Assembly: GCA_017530365.1 (NCBI GenBank)
Contig: JAFXMK010000029.1
Span: 1-46,804 of the forward strand
Length of the DNA: 46,804 nucleotides
Reading direction: 5' to 3'
Source of the DNA: Bacteroidales bacterium
GTDB taxonomy: Bacteria; Bacteroidota; Bacteroidia; Bacteroidales; F082
The notes under the pieces were generated by a model that saw nothing but the letters and a program-made list of their open reading frames with translations, was not told the origin of the DNA and ran no database searches. The position numbers and the translations under genes are program-made. This document shows, piece after piece, positions 1 to 8,640 of this stretch. Positions within the stretch are counted from its first letter, which is position 1. Each line of letters opens with the position of its first letter.

Positions 1-3000
1 CAGCAGTATTGATAGGCATGCCTTCCAGTTCCACTGTGCAGGCGGCGCTGGTTTCGATCATGTACATCTGATCGCTCATCAACCCCTCATCGTCCAGGTC
101 GCCATACCATCCATAGTCTTCGTAATAATCCGTGGAGATAGTCTTGCTCTTGATTACGGTGCCGTTTTCGCCAAGGCTGGTTTCAAGCATCTGGAGCAGA
201 TTAGTAGGCTCGCCTGCAATATAGGTGCTGAACCAATTCCAGCCTGAAGTCAGAGTGACGGTCTGGGTGACAGTGCTTGGGGTTTCATCCTTAACATAGA
301 AGTAAACAGGATGTTGAGAGGCAGAACTGTAGCAGGAAAAGATTTTGCTGCCGTTGTTAAACTGCATTACATTGCGGTTCTCACTTTGAGAAGCAATAAC
401 ATTGGCAGAACCGCCTTCCACGAAGGTGATTGTCCAAATACCATCGGCATTATTCTCCTCTTGGGTCTTCAGGTGGTTTGCAGAAGAGCTAGCGGCATAC
501 AGATAACCTTGGTTCACATCATCAAATATAGTATAACCATCTGTACGATTTCCTTCAATGACGAACTCATAAACACCAGCACTGCTATTCACCGTGGCAA
601 CATTATCGCTGATAGAAATTTCAACTGCGCCGCGGTTGTTAGTTCTTTGTTCGCCCATGGCATAGGCGACATTATCTGCCCAACCAACAATAATGTAAGT
701 CTTTCCGGATTCAATAGTCGTCGCCATAGTGTAGGTGGTAGTGGTCACCACAGGAGCGACAGCTGCGCTGGCGTTAACAGTAACATTGCTTGAAGGCATG
801 AAGAAGCTATACACACCGTTGTTTTCAGTCAGTGTAATCTCGTTGCCATCGGCATCTGTTACGGCAAAGCCTTCAAACTCATAGCCTTCTGTGACGACGG
901 CGACCAAAGAGATTTCCGTACCTTCAAGGATGGAAGCGGATTCATCATTGGTAAGAACGCCATCCGTGCCGTAACCAACGGTAATAGTCACATTATCAGG
1001 ATTGCCAATGGTTAAGGTGTATTCCTGAGGTTCCGTATATGGTAAAAGTATGATGTTGCCTAAACCGACATTGCCGCTCGCTTTTTGTGTGTAGATCCAT
1101 TTGATGTAACGGACGTTTTCGCCCAAGTTATTGAATTCCTCGTTTTGAGTGCCTGTAATCTCAGTGTAATTCTTTAAATCAGTGTAGTTCACACCATCTT
1201 CTGAAGTTTGCACAGTGAAAGTACCACCTGAGAAACTATTGTTCTTGATATCGAACGTTAGTTTGCCTGGGCGCTCGTTGAACTGAAGCAGTAACCAGTC
1301 ACCAGTGCCGTCGAATTTCAGTTTTGTGTTTTCAACATTGGCATAATCGGTGCCAAGACCATCTTGATAAAGTCCGTCTGTTTCGGCGATGCTGTCGCGA
1401 CCATAATTGAATTCAAAAGGCAATTCCGCAAAGGTAGGAGCCACGTGGGCCTCTTGGTTGACGGTGACTTTTTCTGAGAAAACATCTTCGCCTTCATCGT
1501 CCGTGGCATAAACCCTGAAGTATGCTACACGAGCTTCGCCTTGGTTGGCTTCAACCGTGTAAGCGACGTTATTATCCTCATCGATCTCAGCGGTAAACCA
1601 CGAATACGTTGCCGGGTTGCCTTCAGCGTCGCAGAAATCAACCTCTGGGTATAATTCAGTGATGTTTTGGTATGTCACATTAACTGTGCCCGATGTTCCT
1701 TCGACGGGAGCATTGATTGTATTGGTTGCGATGGTGATGGTGGGTTCGGTGTTTTGCTGCACCGTGATATTCTGTGGGTGGGCAATCTGATTGGTGTTAT
1801 TATAGTAGCCAATATTGCCATTAAAGCTGATAACATCATTAACGATAAAGTTAATGTCATCTGAGCTGACAAAACGAACCACAATGTTGTTGTCGCTTTG
1901 GGTGATGGTGACATTCTGATTATTGACGGCAGTAACCTTGGCTTCTTCTATGCGGATGTACCATGCTTGGTTAGTGCTTGCTGTTGCTTGCGCAATTGTC
2001 ATCAATTCGGGCTGGATGGTGTTGCCTTGTGAGTTGACAGCGATTGTGGGGTTGATGATTTCAAGCAAACCATTGTATTCACTCAAAGTGCCAGAGACTC
2101 TGATTTCGTCACCAACAGCCACGGAAAATTCGCCGAATACAACGACAGCGGCGGTAGCATCTTGAATGTAGGCTGTGGTTTTATTGCTGTTATTGTTTAC
2201 ACTGAACGAAGTAACAATACCTTTAGTGGCCACATCGCCCGTAGCTTGTGTGCGCACCTCGGCAATGGTCATCAATGCAACTGGGTTGCCAGCTTGGGTG
2301 ACAGTGACATTCTTGGTGACGGTAGAGCGATTGTAGGTATAGGTGAGGGTGATGACGCCTTCACGGGTGGTTCCTGCTTCATTGGCTGTGGTGGTGAAGC
2401 TGACGGTGTTTCCAGAAACAGCAGGGTTGCTAATCCATTCCACATCTTCCGAAACGGTAGTTGCACCGCCTTCAACAGCGTTGTTGATGGTGAAGTTGAA
2501 CGAACCGGAAGTGGCGTCGTAAGCGATCTCGTTGTTGTTCTCAATGGTGAAAGAAGGAGCAGGAGCTGGAGCTTCACCATTCACAAACAGGGCGATTTGG
2601 GTATCTTTGATGTTGTTGTTCACCGATCCATAAGCCCTCCAGTCTTGGCTGTTGTAAACTCCCAAATAACGAGAGGTTCCATTATGCTTGAAACCATGAT
2701 AATTGGGGTTCGAGTCATCGGTTATATCAAGTGTCCATGCACTTGCTTCGTTCGTGCCAACACGGACGCCGTTATTTGCGTCAGTTGAATACAACCATTT
2801 TGTGTTGTCAGCAACAGAGCGGATGACATAGCCGCCATCAACAGCTTCTAATGTCCACTGTAAATCAGTATTGTTGGTCGTGATCTGGTCATTTGTGATA
2901 GTGACTTCAACTGCAGTTGGAGCCGAGCTTGTGCCATTGGCACTTGTGAGGGCTTTGCCGCTATTCAAGTCCACGATCAAATAGACTTGACCCTCAACGG

Positions 3001-4381
3001 GATTGTGTCCGTCGATTTTATTAAAGGTCAATGTCGGAGCAGGCAGGTTGATGGTATAGGTGGCTGAAGCCACAGCACTGTGATTTGTATCAACGTACGC
3101 AATGGCTTTAATAGTGGTGGTGGCGTCGATGTTGATCTCAGCTAAATATGGCGTGCTAGCGTTGGTGGGCTCAGTGCCGTCGAGAGTGTAATAAATCACA
3201 GCACTGGCTGTGGCGCAATCAATGGTAACAGTTTGGGCTTCGGTGTAGGTGCCAGCGGCAGGATTGAATGTAGGAGTGGCAACACTAGGGGTGGGGCGAT
3301 TCAAAGAAATAAGATAATTACCAGTAGCGAACTCGTAGGTGGTGTTATTGTAATATGTTAATGTTCCGTAAACCACGACTTCGTCACCGACTTGAATTTG
3401 ATCTGCCGATGTGAAATTGGCATTATTCAAATATTTACCACGATATACTTCTAATTGAGAAGTGGTAGTTCCGTCATCTGAAATCCAATAGGTGGCGTTG
3501 CCATGTTGGGTGCTGACTTCATCGACTTGAGAAACAACACCAGAAACGAATGCGTCAGTAATGGTGCTGTTTTCATTCAACGCTGCAATTGCATCAGCAA
3601 CGGTCATCGCAGAAGCCTTAGTAAACTCAGCAGTTGCAATGGCACTGTTTTCCATGCCGGATTTAACGGCAAAGGCTTTCACCGTAGTGGTTGCGGTAAG
3701 CGTAAAAGGAGCCGTATATTGGGTGCTTGAAGTAGTCGGATCATTGCCGTTGGTGGTGTAATAAATGGTGGCGCCATCAGTAGTACAGGAGATGCTAATT
3801 TCTTGTGAATCCACAAAGCTGCCGCCATTGGGTGTGATGGTGGGCTTGGAAACTGTAGGTGTTGCGCCAGCTTCTTCAGAAGTCACACCCCATATCACAA
3901 AACGAGTATTGCCTGTAGCGGTGAAAGTAAGTTCGGTGTCAGCGGTTAATGCATTTGTGAAAGTGATGACTTTATAATAATCACTGGTACTGGGGTCGCC
4001 ATTAAAAGTAAATGGAGAATTGTTTGCAATACCGCTGTTTGCTGTTAAAGCAATGTCACTGGAATAACCTGCTGGAGTGATCGCCAAAGAACAAGGTTTT
4101 TGATTCCATGCTGCAGCATGGATGTGAAGGTACTTGGTCCCTGAAGGAACGGTCATTTTCATGGCACCAGCAATACTACCCGTGCCAGCCTTGATACCGT
4201 CGTATGGAGTGTCGTTAATAGTCACTTTACATGTACTGGCATTTGTGCCACCTGTAGTGGAAAGTGTGATATTACCCGTGTAGTCAGTCGAGTAATCACT
4301 TTGAGCATTCATCCCCATCGGGATAGCGAGGAACGCTAGCAGCGTAAAAGCTGCCATCAAAAAAGTAATTCTTTTTTTCAT
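1..4381 (-). CDS. Large multidomain exported protein, C-terminus beyond the left edge
   Basis: An uninterrupted reading frame runs from ATG at 4381 to base 1, about 1,460 codons with no stop. Residues 1-27 are a Sec signal peptide (MKKR, hydrophobic core, then NAQ). Two chitobiase/HEX C-terminal-like beta domains with the ATIYYTTNGNDPTT type motif lie near residues 190-250 and 370-430. OB-fold or DUF5689-like domains (TVADAIAAL..., MTIAEVRTQATGDVATKGIV) lie near 257-361, 704-781 and 790-870. A BACON-like domain (VEWISNPAVSGNTVSFTTTA) is near 608-698 and a lectin-like segment lies between 458 and 598. The last part has a TLTSGWNWFSTYI motif of the kind found before T9SS sorting domains. Mosaics of this type are surface or secreted Bacteroidota proteins that bind glycans or matrix. 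No catalytic domain was recognised, so the function is unknown. The T9SS tail itself would lie outside the window. Confidence 0.85.
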   Translation of the reverse strand, partial: MKKRITFLMAAFTLLAFLAIPMGMNAQSDYSTDYTGNITLSTTGGTNASTCKVTINDTPYDGIKAGTGSIAGAMKMTVPSGTKYLHIHAAAWNQKPCSLAITPAGYSSDIALTANSGIANNSPFTFNGDPSTSDYYKVITFTNALTADTELTFTATGNTRFVIWGVTSEEAGATPTVSKPTITPNGGSFVDSQEISISCTTDGATIYYTTNGNDPTTSSTQYTAPFTLTATTTVKAFAVKSGMENSAIATAEFTKASAMTVADAIAALNENSTITDAFVSGVVSQVDEVSTQHGNATYWISDDGTTTSQLEVYRGKYLNNANFTSADQIQVGDEVVVYGTLTYYNNTTYEFATGNYLISLNRPTPSVATPTFNPAAGTYTEAQTVTIDCATASAVIYYTLDGTEPTNASTPYLAEINIDATTTIKAIAYVDTNHSAVASATYTINLPAPTLTFNKIDGHNPVEGQVYLIVDLNSGKALTSANGTSSAPTAVEVTITNDQITTNNTDLQWTLEAVDGGYVIRSVADNTKWLYSTDANNGVRVGTNEASAWTLDITDDSNPNYHGFKHNGTSRYLGVYNSQDWRAYGSVNNNIKDTQIALFVNGEAPAPAPSFTIENNNEIAYDATSGSFNFTINNAVEGGATTVSEDVEWISNPAVSGNTVSFTTTANEAGTTREGVITLTYTYNRSTVTKNVTVTQAGNPVALMTIAEVRTQATGDVATKGIVTSFSVNNNSNKTTAYIQDATAAVVVFGEFSVAVGDEIRVSGTLSEYNGLLEIINPTIAVNSQGNTIQPELMTIAQATASTNQAWYIRIEEAKVTAVNNQNVTITQSDNNIVVRFVSSDDINFIVNDVISFNGNIGYYNNTNQIAHPQNITVQQNTEPTITIATNTINAPVEGTSGTVNVTYQNITELYPEVDFCDAEGNPATYSWFTAEIDEDNNVAYTVEANQGEARVAYFRVYATDDEGEDVFSEKVTVNQEAHVAPTFAELPFEFNYGRDSIAETDGLYQDGLGTDYANVENTKLKFDGTGDWLLLQFNERPGKLTFDIKNNSFSGGTFTVQTSEDGVNYTDLKNYTEITGTQNEEFNNLGENVRYIKWIYTQKASGNVGLGNIILLPYTEPQEYTLTIGNPDNVTITVGYGTDGVLTNDESASILEGTEISLVAVVTEGYEFEGFAVTDADGNEITLTENNGVYSFFMPSSNVTVNASAAVAPVVTTTTYTMATTIESGKTYIIVGWADNVAYAMGEQRTNNRGAVEISISDNVATVNSSAGVYEFVIEGNRTDGYTIFDDVNQGYLYAASSSANHLKTQEENNADGIWTITFVEGGSANVIASQSENRNVMQFNNGSKIFSCYSSASQHPVYFYVKDETPSTVTQTVTLTSGWNWFSTYIAGEPTNLLQMLETSLGENGTVIKSKTISTDYYEDYGWYGDLDDEGLMSDQMYMIETSAACTVELEGMPINTA

Positions 4382-4450
4382 TGTTTGGGTTGTTTTTTAT
4401 TGTTGATTATTTGTTTTTTGTCGAATAAGGTTGCAATAATACAAAAACTT

Positions 4451-4477
4451 CCAATAATACACCTTAATTATTATTGG
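4451..4477. other. Inverted repeat CCAATAATA-N9-TATTATTGG
   Basis: Perfect 9-bp arms with a 9-nt spacer lie between the glycosyltransferase stop and the exported-protein start. On the minus strand it is followed by AAGTTTTTG, so it could be a weak AU-rich terminator for the glycosyltransferase or an operator for the exported protein. The sequence does not decide between these. Confidence 0.4.
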
Positions 4478-4510
4478 GATTTTATGAACAAAAAACTATG
4501 GCTGTTGATA

Positions 4511-5677
4511 TCATTCCTTCGTCATCCTTCCTGTGATGCGGAAGATGGGGGTTAGCAGGGCGAAGATGAAATCCCAAAGGATCAGGCCAGGCAAGAGTCC
4601 GTGTTCGCCTAGGCGTTTGGAGGCACCGCGATAGAGGATCATCTGGGTGATGTAACGCAGCAGGAACAAGAACACCAACGTGGGGAAGTAGTATGCCGCG
4701 TAAGGTGTCTCCGTGCCCACCGTGAAGGCAGGGCTTAGGAAGAACAGAGCGATGAAAGCCGCGTAAAACAAAAACTGCGAACAATAATGCAATGCCATCA
4801 TGAGCCGAACGCCGAGATGGTGCATGGGGATGGTGGAATACTTGTTGCAACGCTCACGAGCCCAGGTAATGAAACTGCTGGATGGGGCATAGGTGACGGT
4901 GTTCTCGTCGTCCACCTGGACCTTGGTGTTTTTCTTTGTGGCCACCTGGCTGATGAAGAGGTCGTCTTCACCAGCATTCTTGCCATAGTGGGAGGTGAAG
5001 CCTTTGTTGCTGAAAAACAGCCGCTGTCGGTAGGAGAGGTTCTTGCCCACACCCATATATGGCTTGCCTGCTAGGGCCGAGGAGAGATACATCATGCCGT
5101 TTTGCAGGTTTTCGAAACGCATCAGCCGGTTGAGCAGTCCGCCATTGTCTCTCAGTCTTGCGTAGCCGATGACCACCTCGGTATCGTAGTCGTAACAGCT
5201 GACCACACTGCGCAGCCACTGCTCGCTGGTGGGCATGCAGTCGAAGTCGGTGAGCACCATGAGGTCGTAAGAGGCCGATTTGATGCCCATGGAGAGGGGG
5301 AACTTTTTGCCGTTGAAGAAGTTGAGATGCTGCCTGAGCTGCACGGGCTTGATGCGGGGCTCGCGGCGCTCCAAGTCCTTCAGGTATTCCTCGGTCTCGT
5401 CGTCGGAGCAGTCGTTCACCACCACCACCTCGAACTGGGGATAGTCCTGGCTGAGCAATGCCGGAATCAGCTCTGTAAGCTGCTCGTAGGCGTCGCGGGC
5501 GCAGACCACGATGGAGACGGGCTCCAGCTCGTCGTTACGTTTGATTCGAGGATAGCGTTTGAAGAAGGCAAGCCTCGAGAAACGAATCCAGTGAATGCCA
5601 AGCTGGATGACCAGCATGAGGATGAAAATGGCTAAGATATAGAAAGACAGGCTATTGTAGAAAAATTCGATACTCAC
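4511..5677 (-). CDS. Membrane-associated family 2 glycosyltransferase
   Basis: About 388 residues. An N-terminal membrane helix (SFYILAIFILMLVIQLGIHW) is followed by a GT-A domain with PVSIVVCARDAYEQL, a VVVVNDCSDDETEEYL nucleotide-binding strand, the metal-binding DFD near residue 143 (LTDFDCMP), and GEDDLF, which corresponds to the ED acceptor motif. Three or four hydrophobic helices form the C-terminus. The layout resembles processive or lipid-linked glycosyltransferases of envelope polysaccharide synthesis; donor and acceptor are unknown. GTG at 5677 is chosen because GGAGG lies 7 nt upstream and a TATTTTTG promoter box lies at 5701-5708. A longer TTG start at 5743 would place that promoter inside the gene. 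It diverges from tgt. Confidence 0.85.
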   Translation of the reverse strand: MSIEFFYNSLSFYILAIFILMLVIQLGIHWIRFSRLAFFKRYPRIKRNDELEPVSIVVCARDAYEQLTELIPALLSQDYPQFEVVVVNDCSDDETEEYLKDLERREPRIKPVQLRQHLNFFNGKKFPLSMGIKSASYDLMVLTDFDCMPTSEQWLRSVVSCYDYDTEVVIGYARLRDNGGLLNRLMRFENLQNGMMYLSSALAGKPYMGVGKNLSYRQRLFFSNKGFTSHYGKNAGEDDLFISQVATKKNTKVQVDDENTVTYAPSSSFITWARERCNKYSTIPMHHLGVRLMMALHYCSQFLFYAAFIALFFLSPAFTVGTETPYAAYYFPTLVFLFLLRYITQMILYRGASKRLGEHGLLPGLILWDFIFALLTPIFRITGRMTKE

Positions 5678-5700
5678 GGCGGATCCTCCAAATAGATGTG

Positions 5701-5708
5701 CAAAAATA
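5701..5708 (-). promoter_or_regulatory. -7 promoter box TATTTTTG for the glycosyltransferase
   Basis: Matches the Bacteroidota TAnnTTTG consensus. A TTTTTTG -33-like element lies 19 nt further upstream (5728-5734). The promoter overlaps the divergent tgt promoter. Confidence 0.7.
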
Positions 5709-5719
5709 GAGAATTTTTT

Positions 5720-5727
5720 TACCTTTG
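5720..5727 (+). promoter_or_regulatory. -7 promoter box TACCTTTG for tgt
   Basis: A TAnnTTTG box ending 15 nt before the tgt ATG, which implies a leader of only about 8-10 nt. It also shows that the upstream in-frame TTG at 5725 is promoter, not start codon. Confidence 0.75.
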
Positions 5728-5742
5728 CAAAAAATTCTAGCA

Positions 5743-6873
5743 ATGAAATTTACCTTGTCAGCCAACGATCCGAAAAGCAATGCGCGGGCAGGCGTTCTGC
5801 ATACGGATCATGGTGCCATAGAAACCCCGATCTTCATGCCTGTGGGAACGGTGGGATCTGTCAAGGCTTGCCATATCCGCGACATCCGCGATGAGGTCAA
5901 GGCGCAGATTATCCTTGGCAACACTTACCATCTCTACCTCCGACCTGGACTCGATGTGTTGGAGACCGTTGGAGGGTTGCACCGTTTCAACGGGTGGGAC
6001 CGTCCTATCCTCACTGATAGTGGCGGCTTTCAGGTGTTCTCGCTCACGGGCATCCGCAAGATGAAGGAGGAGGGCGTCACCTTCCAGTCTCATATCGACG
6101 GATCGAGGCACCTCTTCACACCTGAGCGCGTCATGGACATCCAACGGAGCATTGGTGCCGATATCATCATGGCTTTTGACGAATGCACCCCTGGCACGGC
6201 CGATTACCAATATGCCAAGCAGTCGATGGAACGCACCCATCGCTGGCTCGACCGTTGTGTGGAGCGTTTCTCGGAAACGGAGCCGAAATATGGTTATGAG
6301 CAGGCACTCTTTCCCATTGTCCAAGGCTGTGTGTACCGCGACCTCAGGGAACAGTCAGCGGAGTATATCGCCTCTAAGAATGCTGACGGCAACGCTATCG
6401 GCGGACTGGCGGTGGGAGAACCGACGGAGAAGATGTACGAGATGATAGAACTCGTCAACACCATCCTACCCAAGGACCGCCCCCGTTATCTCATGGGCGT
6501 GGGAACACCGGCCAACATCCTTGAAGGCATTGAACGCGGTGTCGATATGTTCGACTGTGTGATGCCCACCCGTAATGGACGTAACGGCATGATCTTTACC
6601 TCCGAAGGCATCATCAACCTGAAAAACGAGAAATGGCGTACCGACTTCTCACCAGTGGATCCCAATGGGGAAACTTTCGTCGATGAACAATATTCAAGGG
6701 CTTACCTGCGTCATCTCTTTGTCGCGGGCGAGATCCTCGGCCCCATGATCGCCAGCCTCCACAACCTTGGGTTCTACCTTTGGCTCGTCAAAGAGGCCAG
6801 AAAGCATATCATCGCTGGCGACTTCACCTCATGGAAAGAAGGCATGATGTCTAAAATAACGCGCAGACTTTGA
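5743..6873 (+). CDS. tgt: Queuine tRNA-ribosyltransferase
   Basis: 376 residues. Exchanges guanine 34 of GUN-anticodon tRNAs for a queuosine precursor base. The family TIM-barrel motifs are clear: GNTYHLYLRPG, the general-acid/base D92 in DSGGFQVFSL, AFDEC, GGLAVGEP, and the nucleophile D271 in MFDCVMPTRNGRNG. The enterobacterial enzyme has a C-x-C-x2-C zinc site after the PLDP motif. Here the equivalent stretch near residues 305-320 (PVDPNGETFVDEQYSRAY) has no cysteine, although the HNL histidine near 339 remains. From memory this is shared by other Bacteroidetes Tgt proteins. ATG at 5743 is preferred over TTG at 5725 because of the promoter position. The stop overlaps the next gene by 4 nt. 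Confidence 0.97.
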   Translation: MKFTLSANDPKSNARAGVLHTDHGAIETPIFMPVGTVGSVKACHIRDIRDEVKAQIILGNTYHLYLRPGLDVLETVGGLHRFNGWDRPILTDSGGFQVFSLTGIRKMKEEGVTFQSHIDGSRHLFTPERVMDIQRSIGADIIMAFDECTPGTADYQYAKQSMERTHRWLDRCVERFSETEPKYGYEQALFPIVQGCVYRDLREQSAEYIASKNADGNAIGGLAVGEPTEKMYEMIELVNTILPKDRPRYLMGVGTPANILEGIERGVDMFDCVMPTRNGRNGMIFTSEGIINLKNEKWRTDFSPVDPNGETFVDEQYSRAYLRHLFVAGEILGPMIASLHNLGFYLWLVKEARKHIIAGDFTSWKEGMMSKITRRL

Positions 6874-7952
6874 AGAAGCTGGATCTATACATATTAAAGA
6901 AATTCATCGGCACCTTCTTCTTCGCCGTCGCATTGTTGATGATGATCATCATCGTGTTCGACCTTTCGGAGAATATCGATGCCTTCTTGAAGCATAATGC
7001 GCCTTGGCATCGGGTGATCGTCGATCATTATCTTACTTCCATCCCATATTTCACCAATCAGTTCATCCACCTCTTCACTTTCATCTCTGTCATTTTCTTT
7101 ACTTCCAAGATGGCTACTCATTCCGAAGTGGTGGCCGTGCTCAGCAGTGGCGTCAGTTTCTGGCGATTTCTCTATCCTTACGTGATAGGCGCTCTGCTGC
7201 TGACGATCATGTCTCTTTATTTAGGAAACTTCATGATCCCAAACATGAATGAGATCCGCAGGCAGTTCAAGGATGAATACATTGAGCATCTTACGAAGAG
7301 CTCGGGGTCGAATTTGCATATTCAGACCGACAAAGACGAGTTTGTATATGTCTCCATGTATGATTTGAAGCGGGATCTTGGATATAAGTTTGCTGTTGAA
7401 CGCTATGAAAACAATGAATTGGTTTACAAGATGATGTCGGATGTAATCTATCATAATCCGGAAGATCAGCATCAGTGGCGCATCGATTATGCAACGCAGC
7501 GCCATATCGACGGTGACCGTGAATACATTGTCAATTCGAGGAGCATCGACACCATCATAGAGAATCTTTCTCCCAGTGATTTTTATAACATGAAGGAAGA
7601 CTTCGAGGAGATGAATTTCTTCGAGTTGAGGGATCACATAAGGGTGATGCGCCAGCGAGGCACGGAGGGCATACGACGTTATGAGGTGGAGATGCACCAG
7701 CGCATGGCCCAGCCTGCCGCCATCCTCATCCTCACACTCATCGGTGCTGCCCTATCGAGCCGTAAGATCAAAGGTGGCATGGGCATGCACCTCGGCTTCG
7801 GCATCACCATTGCATTTGCCTACGTGCTGTTCAGCCAGATCGGCAAAGCCTTCGGTGTCAACGGGGTGGCTTCACCGGCGCTTGCCGCGTGGATTCCCAA
7901 CATTCTTTACTCGCTTCTGGCAGTGTATTGTCTCGCCAAGGCGCCAAAGTAA
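6870..7952 (+). CDS. LptF/LptG family LPS export permease
   Basis: 360 residues, starting at a TTG that overlaps the tgt stop (TTGA), which suggests translational coupling. Three hydrophobic helices at the N-terminus and three at the C-terminus flank a soluble domain of about 150 residues. This is the YjgP/YjgQ layout in which the periplasmic jellyroll passes lipopolysaccharide from the LptB2FG transporter to LptC and LptA. Which of the two paralogues (F or G) it is cannot be told. kdsB two genes downstream, needed for the LPS core sugar Kdo, fits an outer-membrane role. A heptamer repeat array starts just after the stop. Confidence 0.9.
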   Translation: MKKLDLYILKKFIGTFFFAVALLMMIIIVFDLSENIDAFLKHNAPWHRVIVDHYLTSIPYFTNQFIHLFTFISVIFFTSKMATHSEVVAVLSSGVSFWRFLYPYVIGALLLTIMSLYLGNFMIPNMNEIRRQFKDEYIEHLTKSSGSNLHIQTDKDEFVYVSMYDLKRDLGYKFAVERYENNELVYKMMSDVIYHNPEDQHQWRIDYATQRHIDGDREYIVNSRSIDTIIENLSPSDFYNMKEDFEEMNFFELRDHIRVMRQRGTEGIRRYEVEMHQRMAQPAAILILTLIGAALSSRKIKGGMGMHLGFGITIAFAYVLFSQIGKAFGVNGVASPALAAWIPNILYSLLAVYCLAKAPK

Positions 7953-7954
7953 AA

Positions 7955-7989
7955 ACAAGAATTTAGAAGCAAGAAGTTAGAAGTAAGAA
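7955..7989 (+). repeat. Heptamer array, five units (ACAAGAA, TTTAGAA, GCAAGAA, GTTAGAA, GTAAGAA)
   Basis: Five back-to-back 7-nt units begin 2 nt after the LptF/G stop codon and end just before a T run. Each unit ends in AGAA. One of a family described in the findings. Confidence 0.85.
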
Positions 7990-7997
7990 TTTTTTAT

Positions 7998-8005
7998 TAT
8001 CTTCG
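7998..8005 (+). promoter_or_regulatory. Near-consensus -7 box TATCTTCG for the deoxynucleoside kinase gene
   Basis: One mismatch to TAnnTTTG, 23 nt before the ATG at 8029. Weaker support than the perfect boxes elsewhere in the window. Confidence 0.45.
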
Positions 8006-8028
8006 CAGATTGAAATATTCTTACCACT

Positions 8029-8640
8029 ATGCATATAGCTATCGCTGGAAATATCGGTTCAGGGAAAACCACCCTGACGCGTCTGTTAGCCAAACACTTC
8101 GGCTGGACGCCGCATTTCGAAGAAGTGGACCATAACCCTTATCTGGACAGCTTCTATGAGGACATGCAACGCTGGTCGTTCAACATCCAGATATTCTTCC
8201 TCAACAGCCGTTTCCGTCAGGTGATCGACATCCGCAATAGCGGGAAGGACGTCGTCCAGGACCGCACCATCTACGAGGATGCCATGATCTTTGCGCCCAA
8301 CCTCTATTCGATGGGGCTGATGGAGTCTCGTGACTTTGAGAACTACAAGTCGCTGTTTGAGTTGATGACGAAGTTCCTGCAGCCACCCGATCTGCTGATC
8401 TACCTTCGTGCCTCGGTTCCGACCTTGATCCGTCAGATCGCCAAGCGAAACCGTGACTACGAGCAGTCGATCAGGCTCGACTATCTGAGCAACCTCAACG
8501 ACCGTTACGAAGAATGGATCAGCGGCTACAAGGATGGCAAGCTGCTCATCATCGACATGGATAACCTTGATGTGGAGAAACCCGAGGACCTGAGCGTCAT
8601 CATTGAGAAGATCGAGGCCTCGCTGAATGGACTGTTCTGA
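8029..8640 (+). CDS. Deoxynucleoside kinase
   Basis: 203 residues of the dNK family (deoxyadenosine/deoxyguanosine kinase type), which phosphorylates salvaged deoxynucleosides at the 5' position with ATP. Visible are the P-loop GNIGSGKTT at residues 7-15, the FEEVDHNPYLDSFYEDMQRWSF substrate-site segment, the DRTIYEDAMIFA motif equivalent to DRS, and the lid arginines in RQIAKRNRDYEQ. Length is normal for the family. Substrate preference cannot be read from sequence alone. The stop overlaps the kdsB start by one base (TGATG). Confidence 0.92.
   Translation: MHIAIAGNIGSGKTTLTRLLAKHFGWTPHFEEVDHNPYLDSFYEDMQRWSFNIQIFFLNSRFRQVIDIRNSGKDVVQDRTIYEDAMIFAPNLYSMGLMESRDFENYKSLFELMTKFLQPPDLLIYLRASVPTLIRQIAKRNRDYEQSIRLDYLSNLNDRYEEWISGYKDGKLLIIDMDNLDVEKPEDLSVIIEKIEASLNGLF

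Noticed and set aside
5725-5742. TTG at 5725 as start of tgt, and TTG at 5743 as start of the glycosyltransferase
   Set aside because: Both lie within or upstream of the promoter boxes; later starts fit promoter position, ribosome-binding site and family N-termini better.
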